Shown here: one piece after another, positions 56,808 through 64,000 of the stretch
Numbering within the stretch: the first letter of the stretch is position 1
Layout of the letters: each line of letters opens with the position of its first letter
Source of the DNA: Mangrovimonas aestuarii
Lineage (GTDB): Bacteria > Bacteroidota > Bacteroidia > Flavobacteriales > Flavobacteriaceae
Direction of reading: 5' to 3'
DNA: 64,000 bases
Assembly (NCBI RefSeq): GCF_028767185.1
Contig: NZ_JARACK010000007.1
Coordinates: 62,001-126,000, forward strand
Notes under the pieces: model-generated
Database searches by the model: none
What the model was told of the DNA's origin: nothing
What the model saw: the letters and a program-made list of their open reading frames with translations, nothing else
Made by a program: the position numbers and the translations under genes

Positions 56808-58565
56808 CTAAAAATCGAACTTATAGGTCGCCCCTGCAAGAATCTGCAAGCCTTGAACAGGGTAATTTACCCAATGGTCGTAACTATTGTTAAACAGGTT
56901 GCTTCCTTTTAAATAAGCCGAAAATTTATCGTTTATATGGTATCCGGCATGGATATTTGCATCGAAATAACTATCTAAATCTACAGTCTGGGTTGGACTA
57001 TCAAGTATTGGCAAACTAGGATTTCCAATATCATCATACCCTAACAGTGCTTTTCGTTGTCCAACATAGTACAGTTCGGCTCCTGCAAACCACTTTTTAT
57101 TAATTTGATAATCACTAAACAAAGACGCGGTAAAACTAGGTAAGTTCCAGGCCTCGTCCTGATTATCTGTATTATAGGCAAAAAACTCTCCTTTTAAACC
57201 TAAAGTGAAGTTACGGTTAACATCGGCACTTAGTGCTCCTCCCATGCTAAAGGTCTTTACATCATCGTAAACCACACCAAACGAATTTCCGTATTGATAA
57301 TCTTCATCAATATCGTAACCATAAGGAATTAAATTACTTCTAAACAGCGCCTTGTTGTTTTCATTTTTAAAATGCCCAGACACATCGTAACTCATAGCAT
57401 TGGACAGTTTTCCTTTTAAACCAACAGAAACATCATATTTCGTATCGGTAGGAGTGATGTACAAGGTTGGCGACACAAATGGATTCTCCTGAACAAAATC
57501 GTAATAGCTGTTTTGGTTCAACCCTCCCAATATGCTTCCATAGGCAATTAACACCTCATCTACCAAACGGTATGAAGCGGCAATTTTTGGATAGATATAG
57601 AATTTACTGTCACTGGCCTCTGTATCGTTCATATAATAAAAGGCAGCACCAATGTCGACAGTTAAATCATCCTGACGCAATTGGTAAGACGACGCCAAAC
57701 CAATTTGAAAGTTACCATAAGAAATACCATCTGTAGTCATGTAGTTTCTTTCAAAGCTACCGCCGAGATAATCTAAAACAACATCGGTAGATATCTCTTG
57801 ATCTCCTATAGGCACATCAACAGTACTATTTAAAGTGAAGCGGTTTTCACCCGAACTAAAGTTATCCCCAAAATGGCGGTATAACACATCCAAACTTTTA
57901 ATATATGTGTCGTAAAACTGTAATTCACCCCCTAAATGCACACCATAATAATTATGACCGACATCGATACCAACAACATCGGAACCTGTAAACTCTGGCT
58001 GCGGTATACCGTACCAGTTATAAAACTGATAAAGCCCACCACCTTGAACCATCCACGACATATCGCGTTGTTTCTCTGAATAATTTACATTAAGATTGGT
58101 ATTGGAAAATGAATCGTCTACCAACAAATCGTTGATCCCACCAAATGACGAATGATGGGTTAAGTGTCCACCAATACTTGCCGAACGGCTTAATGTATGG
58201 TTTAAATATAATTCCCCAAGAATGTTTGTATAATTCCCAATGCCAAAAGTTGCATAATTATCGTGTAGTTTTTCCTGTTTTTGACGATCCAGGGTTGCCG
58301 CCTTACCCTTAGCTGGGGTAAATGTAGATGCTACCGGAAACGAGAAAATATTGTATTGCACGTCTTTTTTTGTCGCCGTCTGGTCATCTTGAATCGATGG
58401 CGTTTCCTTAACCTTAAAAGCATCGTTTACAGATGGGGAATACGGCTTTACTACATTAATGACATCCGTTTTAATGGTGTCTCCCTCACGTTCCTGAGCT
58501 TGAGATAAACCAACAAACCCCAGAATAAATGCCGTTGTTATTTTAATAGACATAAATTGTCTCAT
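56808..58565 (-). CDS. large outer membrane beta-barrel without plug
   Basis: A 585-residue protein with a signal peptide ending at AQ (MSIKITTAFILGFVGLSQAQ; Met5 is an alternative start). After a 60-residue charged linker, about 480 residues show repeated amphipathic strands with aromatic ends, ending in the typical LAGATYKFDF. It resembles the barrel half of a TonB-dependent receptor, but no TonB box or plug is visible. It is 28 bp after the TPR gene, so the two may form one complex in the outer membrane. Confidence 0.8.
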   Translation of the reverse strand: MRQFMSIKITTAFILGFVGLSQAQEREGDTIKTDVINVVKPYSPSVNDAFKVKETPSIQDDQTATKKDVQYNIFSFPVASTFTPAKGKAATLDRQKQEKLHDNYATFGIGNYTNILGELYLNHTLSRSASIGGHLTHHSSFGGINDLLVDDSFSNTNLNVNYSEKQRDMSWMVQGGGLYQFYNWYGIPQPEFTGSDVVGIDVGHNYYGVHLGGELQFYDTYIKSLDVLYRHFGDNFSSGENRFTLNSTVDVPIGDQEISTDVVLDYLGGSFERNYMTTDGISYGNFQIGLASSYQLRQDDLTVDIGAAFYYMNDTEASDSKFYIYPKIAASYRLVDEVLIAYGSILGGLNQNSYYDFVQENPFVSPTLYITPTDTKYDVSVGLKGKLSNAMSYDVSGHFKNENNKALFRSNLIPYGYDIDEDYQYGNSFGVVYDDVKTFSMGGALSADVNRNFTLGLKGEFFAYNTDNQDEAWNLPSFTASLFSDYQINKKWFAGAELYYVGQRKALLGYDDIGNPSLPILDSPTQTVDLDSYFDANIHAGYHINDKFSAYLKGSNLFNNSYDHWVNYPVQGLQILAGATYKFDF

Positions 58566-58593
58566 ATTGATTGTTCTTGTTTAAATTGATGAA

Positions 58594-61500
58594 TTAATCC
58601 TGAGGACCGGTTTCCACAGATGAATTGGTTTTAGCTTGTTCTTCCTTTATGGTATTAAGCTCTGTTTTTGCCTCTTGAACAACATCTTCATAATTGGCAA
58701 AATTCTCAATAACACTTTCCAAAATATAGGTCGCCTGGAAGGCATCGTTTAAGGCATTAAAATTCTTTGCCATAACCACCAACCCTTTAGCGCTATAGTA
58801 TTTATATGCAGAATAATCCTTAGCCAATCGTTGCACCGTTTCGTTAGAAACTTCGTACTTGCCATCCTTATGTTTAAAATAAGCACTGTAGTATAGTGCT
58901 TCGGCAGCTAATTCACCTGTTGCTACACTTTCTACTTCTTCATATGCTGTTCTAGCCTTAGTTTCATCTCCAGTTTTAATAGCCGATCGGGCTATGATAA
59001 TCTGAGCATCACTTTTTATCTTATTATCTATTTTAGATTGTGCCAACACCTTTTCGGCATATACCTCTGCATTGTTATAATCTTCTTTTTGATAGTAGGC
59101 TTTCATCAAGTTAGATTGAGCAAAAATGCTATTCTGAGGGAAGTTAGCCTCTACCTCCAAACGCTTTAAGGTTGGAATGGCTTCATCTAAGTTCTTTTCA
59201 TCCAATTGTATTTGCGACAATCGTAACAAAGCTTCTTCGGTAAACTCACTTTGAGACGCATCGGCAACATATTGATAATGTGGTTTGGCGTTGTCCTTTA
59301 AACCATCCTTAAAGTACAGCTGAGCCACATAGAAGTGTGCATGTAAGGCGTGTATACCTTTTGGGAAATCATTCAAATACCCATTAAACTGCTTAATGGC
59401 TGCTTTGGAGTTATTATCCAAGTACTGCTTTTCGGCTGCCTCGAAAGTCGTATTGTCTAAATCGGCATCGGTAACCTCTACATAATCCAAGGTCTTTACC
59501 CAACTTGCATATTCGTCAACGCGTCCTGTATCTATGTAAATGAGTCTTGCCGTTGCTACTGCCTGAACCGCATCTGGAGTTCCAGGGTAAGATTCAGCAA
59601 CATATTTAAATTTGTTGAGGGCTTTACCGTTGTCGTTATTATTATAATACACTAACCCCTGACGCAACTGGGCATTAGGCACAAACGGACTTAAACGGTA
59701 GTCTGACACCAATTCATCGTAAGCAGAAATGGCTTCGTTTGTTTTGTTTAACTTAACCAAAGTATTTCCCAATTCAAACATAGCATCGTCCCTCAATTTT
59801 GAATCTTCATAACGATTAATAAACTGTCGTAACTCTTTTATTTTGGTCGAAGAATCTCCAAGATATCCATAGCTCATCGCCTTTTGGAAATAAGCATAAT
59901 CTCCTTCAATCTCCCCTATTTTAATGGCGCTATTATAAGCTTCAATAGCCTCGTGGTAATTGCTCGACACAAAGTTTACATCTCCTAAACGCAAATAAGC
60001 ATCGTTTAGCCTTACTCCATCATCGGCATGCTTACGGATAAAACGTCCAAAATAGGTTTTGGCATTGATGTAATCCTTTTGCTTGAAATAGGCATAGGCC
60101 ATATTGTAATCTAAATTATCTGCCTCTGGAGTTTGAGCGGCACCAGAAAATTGCTCAAACTGTTTGTAGCCAATTAGCGCTTCTCCAAAATTGCTTAGGA
60201 TATAATCGGTTTCGGCTTTCCAGTAAGTTGCACGAGCAGTAAAAGTTTCGTCAATCGCTTCTTTGGAAGATTTTTCAAATAGATCACGAGCCTCGCTGTA
60301 TTTACCTTCATTGTAAAGCTCCAATCCTCTGTAAAAAGCTACTTTTTGATAGGCATGCTTACTTTCAAAACTTCGCTTTCCTTTCAACAACTCCAAAGCT
60401 TCCCCATAGTTTTTGGAAGTGATATAAGAATCGATAAGCAACAACTCGATCTCTTCCTTATAGGCTGAATTGGGGTATTTCTCTAAATAGCCAGTCAACA
60501 CTTGTGGTACGGACTGATATGGGTTACCTATATCGTAACTAATTTTAGCATAATTAAGCCAAGCATCCTCCTGAATCTTAAAGTCGAAATCCATTTGGGA
60601 GGCGTTTCTGAAAGCATTTAAAGCTTCCTGCTTTTTACCTAATTCTATGTAGCTTTCACCTAAATGATAGTAGGCATTTTGGGCAACTGCGTTAGTCCCA
60701 CCAATAATCTTATTGAACTCGGCAATGGCATTGGCATAATCGCCTTGCTTGTAATAGGCATATCCCAGTTGGTAATAATCGGTATTATTCCATTTCCCCT
60801 TTTTGCCCTTGTAATCTTTTAGATATGGAATGGCTTCATCATATTGCTCTAGATTGAAATAGCTTTCCCCTATAATTTTAGAAAGTTCTGACACTTCCTT
60901 AGGACTACTTTTAGCCATCTCTGCTTTGGCCAGCTCTATGGCTTTTTCAAAGTTCCCTAGCTTGAAGTTTAGGTCTGCCTGATAGTACGACAATTTTTCC
61001 TTGTACTCCTCCTGATCGCTTACCTGATCGAAATATTCATTGGCTTGATCGTAATCATCACCTTCGTAAGCCATAAATCCGATATAATACTTAGCCTGTG
61101 AACCATAAGTTTGGGAATTCTCTACACGCTCCAAATACTTTTTAGCATCACGATATTCCTTGGCACTAAAAGCTGAGTAACCATTGTTAAAATTGAAGCG
61201 TTCCCTATCGGCATTGCTCAGGTTGCGTTCGTCAACCTTGGCATACCACTTACGGGCATATGCATACTTACCATTAACAAAATAGTAATCGGCCACATCA
61301 AGAAAGGCTGTATTCTTTTTTGTGCTGGTAGGGTAATCCTCTACGAAATTCTCGACCATCCTATCTGCATTCTGCTGATTTAGGCGTACCGCACAATTGG
61401 CTATATAATAGGCGCAATCGGACTCAAGGTTTTCTTCATCGGCTTGTTTTTGTATCTGACCAAAGAGATGTTGAGCGGCGAGATATTGTTTATTGTTATA

Positions 61501-61620
61501 TAGTGCGAGTGCTTTTTGGTAATCGGCAAGGTCCCCTGTGTAAACAATGGATTCCTGCGCAAAAGACCCGTAAGACAAACTCGCTATAAGTAAGGCTGTT
61601 ACTAGCTTTTTTGAAGTCAT
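58594..61620 (-). CDS. large secreted TPR-repeat protein
   Basis: A 1008-residue protein with a signal peptide (VTALLIASLSYGSFAQ). Nearly the whole length is tetratricopeptide repeats with the consensus A..Y..A...F pattern (for example AYYKQGDYANAIAEFNKII and YHLGESYIELGKKQEALNAF), roughly 25 repeats. Such scaffolds bind partner proteins in the periplasm. Its position before the plugless barrel gene suggests the two work together. The protein ends in a short polar tail. Confidence 0.9.
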   Translation of the reverse strand: MTSKKLVTALLIASLSYGSFAQESIVYTGDLADYQKALALYNNKQYLAAQHLFGQIQKQADEENLESDCAYYIANCAVRLNQQNADRMVENFVEDYPTSTKKNTAFLDVADYYFVNGKYAYARKWYAKVDERNLSNADRERFNFNNGYSAFSAKEYRDAKKYLERVENSQTYGSQAKYYIGFMAYEGDDYDQANEYFDQVSDQEEYKEKLSYYQADLNFKLGNFEKAIELAKAEMAKSSPKEVSELSKIIGESYFNLEQYDEAIPYLKDYKGKKGKWNNTDYYQLGYAYYKQGDYANAIAEFNKIIGGTNAVAQNAYYHLGESYIELGKKQEALNAFRNASQMDFDFKIQEDAWLNYAKISYDIGNPYQSVPQVLTGYLEKYPNSAYKEEIELLLIDSYITSKNYGEALELLKGKRSFESKHAYQKVAFYRGLELYNEGKYSEARDLFEKSSKEAIDETFTARATYWKAETDYILSNFGEALIGYKQFEQFSGAAQTPEADNLDYNMAYAYFKQKDYINAKTYFGRFIRKHADDGVRLNDAYLRLGDVNFVSSNYHEAIEAYNSAIKIGEIEGDYAYFQKAMSYGYLGDSSTKIKELRQFINRYEDSKLRDDAMFELGNTLVKLNKTNEAISAYDELVSDYRLSPFVPNAQLRQGLVYYNNNDNGKALNKFKYVAESYPGTPDAVQAVATARLIYIDTGRVDEYASWVKTLDYVEVTDADLDNTTFEAAEKQYLDNNSKAAIKQFNGYLNDFPKGIHALHAHFYVAQLYFKDGLKDNAKPHYQYVADASQSEFTEEALLRLSQIQLDEKNLDEAIPTLKRLEVEANFPQNSIFAQSNLMKAYYQKEDYNNAEVYAEKVLAQSKIDNKIKSDAQIIIARSAIKTGDETKARTAYEEVESVATGELAAEALYYSAYFKHKDGKYEVSNETVQRLAKDYSAYKYYSAKGLVVMAKNFNALNDAFQATYILESVIENFANYEDVVQEAKTELNTIKEEQAKTNSSVETGPQD

Positions 61621-61802
61621 TAACGCAATTTTTTGTTTAGATTCAAATATAACTGAATATGCCTTTTATAACGGAGGAAATCGGTTATAATTATAAACGA
61701 AGTTATCAAATCTTTTTAGCATACCAAAAAAGCAATAATCTATAGTTTTATAAGTTGTTATAAAATGATACATTTACAGCCTCATAAACCTATAGATTTT
61801 CT

Positions 61803-62489
61803 ATGTCCAGTACTGTTTTACAATTAAAGAACGCCTCAATTTACCAAGGCGACAGCTTAGTGTTATCTGATGTAAACGTTGAAGTTAACAAAGGGGAGTT
61901 CGTATATTTAATTGGTAAAACGGGTACTGGTAAGAGTAGCTTTATGAAAACCCTTTACGGAGATCTTTCTCTTAAGGAAGGCGATGGTCATATTGTAGAT
62001 TATGACCTAAGAAAACTCAAGGAAAAAGACATCCCTTTTTTAAGACGAAAACTAGGTATTGTATTTCAAGATTTCAAATTACTCATAGACCGAACCGTTA
62101 ACGATAACCTTTTGTTTGTACTAAAAGCTACTGGCTGGAAGGACAAAAACAAAATGAATTCCCGTATAGAGGAGGTTTTGGGAAAAGTAGGCATGAAAAC
62201 CAAAGGCTTTAAATTCCCCCATGAGCTTTCTGGTGGAGAGCAACAACGTGTAGCCATTGCCCGTGCCCTTTTAAACGACCCTGAATTGATTTTGGCTGAT
62301 GAACCTACAGGAAACCTAGACCCTCAAACCAGTATAGAGGTTATGGAATTACTAAAAACCATAAACAATAACGGTAATACCATTTTAATGGCCACCCATG
62401 ATTACGCGCTTTTATTAAAATACCCTAGTAAAACATTAAAATGCGATAACAATCAGGTGTATGAAGTGGTGCAAAGAAGAGCGCAGTAA
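61803..62489 (+). CDS. ftsE: cell division ATP-binding protein FtsE
   Basis: A 228-residue ABC ATPase. Walker [12 protein letters not shown], signature [15 protein letters not shown], Walker [14 protein letters not shown], and the H-loop His in MATHDYALL. Sequence and length fit FtsE, which with FtsX controls septal peptidoglycan hydrolases. No ftsX is adjacent, so the partner is elsewhere. Divergent from the TPR gene. Confidence 0.9.
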   Translation: MSSTVLQLKNASIYQGDSLVLSDVNVEVNKGEFVYLIGKTGTGKSSFMKTLYGDLSLKEGDGHIVDYDLRKLKEKDIPFLRRKLGIVFQDFKLLIDRTVNDNLLFVLKATGWKDKNKMNSRIEEVLGKVGMKTKGFKFPHELSGGEQQRVAIARALLNDPELILADEPTGNLDPQTSIEVMELLKTINNNGNTILMATHDYALLLKYPSKTLKCDNNQVYEVVQRRAQ

Positions 62490-62612
62490 TACTATCTCTT
62501 ATCTATTAACATATATCTAGTTTGTTTACCAAAATACTCACTTAAGACTTATCTGCTTCAAAAAGAACAGGTTAATCATTTAAAATAAATGTAAACTTTT
62601 AAAAAAAAAGAT

Positions 62613-62620
62613 TAGTTTTG
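62613..62620 (+). promoter_or_regulatory. -7 element of the glycosyltransferase cluster
   Basis: TAGTTTTG is an exact TAnnTTTG match, 23 bp before the ATG. No TTG -33 element is evident, so this is tentative. Confidence 0.4.
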
Positions 62621-62642
62621 AGCGTTTTTAGAAGAGATATAA

Positions 62643-63536
62643 ATGTTATCAGTTTTAATCCCCACTCGAAATTACAATGTAACAACATTGGTAAAGGAGT
62701 TACATAAGCAATTAACGAAATGCTTTGTGAACTTCGAGATTATTGTACATGATGATGGATCTGGTGACACAATCAATAATATCAACAATCAACTAAACAA
62801 TTTAAAGCACGTTACATACACGTCTCATAAAAACAACTTAGGACTGAGTGAAAATAGGAATACTTTAGTTAACGCATCTCAATATAACCATTTACTTTTT
62901 ATTGATGGAGATTCATTGATTCATGAAGAAAATTACATCCAAAAGTATTTAGAGCAGTTAAAAAATAACCCAGATGTAGTTTACGGAGGAAGAATACACC
63001 CAAAAAAAGTATCGGAACACACAAAAAAACTCAGATGGAAATATGGTTTGTTGAAAGAAGACACAAAAGCCCAAGACCGTATTTTAACCCCTTACAAGTC
63101 ACTACTTTTCAACAACACGCTTATAAGAAAAAGTATTTTCAAAAAAGTTGGATTTGAAAAATCACTTACCCAATACGGACATGAAGACACTTTGCTTTCT
63201 TACCAACTTAAACTACTTAACACCAATATTACGCATATTGACAACCCTGTTTTGCATGGTGACATTGATGAAAGCGACGTTTTTATAGATAAAACAAAAA
63301 ACGGTATTGAGAACTTAAATCAACTATACGAAAAGAAGCTTATAGATTATAACTATGTTACCTTGTTAAAGGCCCACAAAAAAGTAAAAAAATTAAAAAT
63401 AGATTATTTTTTAGCTTTTATATTTCAATTAAACCATCCTTTTTTAAAGATACAGCTAAGATCTAAAAGACCATCTTTATTTGTTTTTAACCTATTCAAA
63501 CTAAGTTACCTTTGTCATATCAATTTGAATAGATAA
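62643..63536 (+). CDS. glycosyltransferase family 2
   Basis: A 297-residue protein of the GT-A fold. Starts MLSVLIPTRNYN; the nucleotide-binding strand is EIIVHDDGSGD; the DxD-like metal site is LLFIDGDSLI; the acceptor-side motif is GHEDTLLSYQL. It transfers an activated sugar to a lipid or polysaccharide. Its stop overlaps the start of the next glycosyltransferase (TAATG), so they form an operon. Confidence 0.9.
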   Translation: MLSVLIPTRNYNVTTLVKELHKQLTKCFVNFEIIVHDDGSGDTINNINNQLNNLKHVTYTSHKNNLGLSENRNTLVNASQYNHLLFIDGDSLIHEENYIQKYLEQLKNNPDVVYGGRIHPKKVSEHTKKLRWKYGLLKEDTKAQDRILTPYKSLLFNNTLIRKSIFKKVGFEKSLTQYGHEDTLLSYQLKLLNTNITHIDNPVLHGDIDESDVFIDKTKNGIENLNQLYEKKLIDYNYVTLLKAHKKVKKLKIDYFLAFIFQLNHPFLKIQLRSKRPSLFVFNLFKLSYLCHINLNR

Positions 63537-64000
63537 TGCCTTTTTTCTCCGTAATAATTCCTCTTTACAATAAAGAACATTTAATCGAACAAACCATTAA
63601 AAGTGTTCTTAACCAAACTTTTTCAGATTTTGAAGTGGTTGTGGTGAATGACGGCTCTACCGATAATAGCATAGAAGTTTTAACCCAACTTGTTGACGAT
63701 AGGTTTAAAGTTATTAATCAAAATAACCTAGGTGTCTCGAATGCTAGAAATATTGGCATTTCTGCATCTAAAGGGAAATATATTGCTTTGTTAGATGCCG
63801 ATGATTATTGGTACAATAACCATTTAACAGAACTTAAAAAACAAATTGACTTATTTCCAGGTGCAGGGTTATACTGCAATAACCATGAAATCAACTATAA
63901 CCAAAACCTTATTAAACCTGCTACTTTCAATTTTACTTATGGAAGAACCCCTATAATTGTAGAAGACTATTTTAAAAGCAGTATTATAAACTCAGTTGCT
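63536..64000 (+). CDS. glycosyltransferase family 2, 3' end outside window
   Basis: The ATG at 63536 overlaps the previous stop by 1 nt. 155 codons are present. N-terminal GT-A features: FSVIIPLYNKEHLIEQTIKS, VVVVNDGSTDNS, LGVSNARNIG and LLDADDYW (DxD). It continues past the window edge. Probably part of a surface polysaccharide locus. Confidence 0.9.
   Translation, partial: MPFFSVIIPLYNKEHLIEQTIKSVLNQTFSDFEVVVVNDGSTDNSIEVLTQLVDDRFKVINQNNLGVSNARNIGISASKGKYIALLDADDYWYNNHLTELKKQIDLFPGAGLYCNNHEINYNQNLIKPATFNFTYGRTPIIVEDYFKSSIINSVA

Noticed and set aside
56574-56839. Overlapping minus-strand ORFs in the gap before the barrel gene
   Set aside because: They run through repeat words, the terminator hairpin and the 18-T tract (poly-Phe), so they are not coding.

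Overview
The window is a chromosomal segment from a member of the Bacteroidota, most likely a Flavobacteriaceae species. The DNA is AT-rich, start codons mostly lack Shine-Dalgarno sequences, some promoters fit the Bacteroidota TAnnTTTG -7 element, and many products belong to families typical of the group (DUF6249, DUF3467 next to rpoC, DUF4369, DUF2851, DUF1343/NamZ-like, CarboxypepD_reg-like, plugless outer-membrane barrels). I see no phage, insertion sequence, CRISPR array or large island. It is a mostly housekeeping region with many small regulatory elements.

Layout. 1-5.5 kb: a partial hypothetical gene, a large membrane protein, an ECF sigma factor with a putative anti-sigma partner facing a DUF6249 gene, a secreted CarboxypepD_reg-like protein, a DoxX-like protein and a D-Ala-D-Ala dipeptidase. 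5.7-13.1 kb: a conserved unknown gene coupled to pyruvate carboxylase, an AlkB-like dioxygenase, and a secreted hydrolase and a porin-like barrel that share repeated motifs in their upstream regions. 13.3-17.2 kb: an SPFH/DUF4177/DUF1648/Arc-type repressor cluster (two of its genes are very short), a DUF819 membrane protein and a DUF4369 lipoprotein. 17.4-20.7 kb: tRNA-Thr, a small conserved protein, a structured RNA leader with terminator in front of two small ORFs, then idi-queD-manA.

21-38 kb is the informational core. prfC is followed by the reverse-strand block rpsU, xerC-hpf, tRNA-Thr-Tyr-Gly-Thr, tuf, tRNA-Trp, secE-nusG-rplK-rplA-rplJ-rplL-rpoB-rpoC-DUF3467. Perfect inverted repeats without T tracts lie on both sides of rpoB. 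38-48.8 kb (reverse): acyl-CoA dehydrogenase, a ComEA-like protein, an alanine/cation symporter, a tight FAD oxidase-DUF2851-PspC-K+ channel operon, a small unknown protein, cysteine synthase and a LolC/FtsX-type permease. 48.8-56.3 kb: a NamZ-like lipoprotein, the ergothioneine pair egtB-egtD, a four-gene operon (YkgJ, thioredoxin-like unknown, fatty acid hydroxylase/sterol desaturase, glycerophosphodiesterase) and a methyltransferase. 56.8-64 kb: a plugless outer-membrane barrel with a 1008-residue TPR partner, ftsE, and the start of a glycosyltransferase cluster cut by the window edge.

The most interesting signal is at 18001-18186. Nested stems are closed by a 9-bp P1. The 3' strand of P1 can alternatively pair with the 5' arm of a downstream intrinsic terminator, which is the architecture of a riboswitch or attenuator. 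I do not recognise the class, and the genes it would control have no clear function. Second is a pair of divergent ECF-type promoters with identical spacing (TTGTAACC-N16-CGTC) between the sigma factor gene and the DUF6249 gene.
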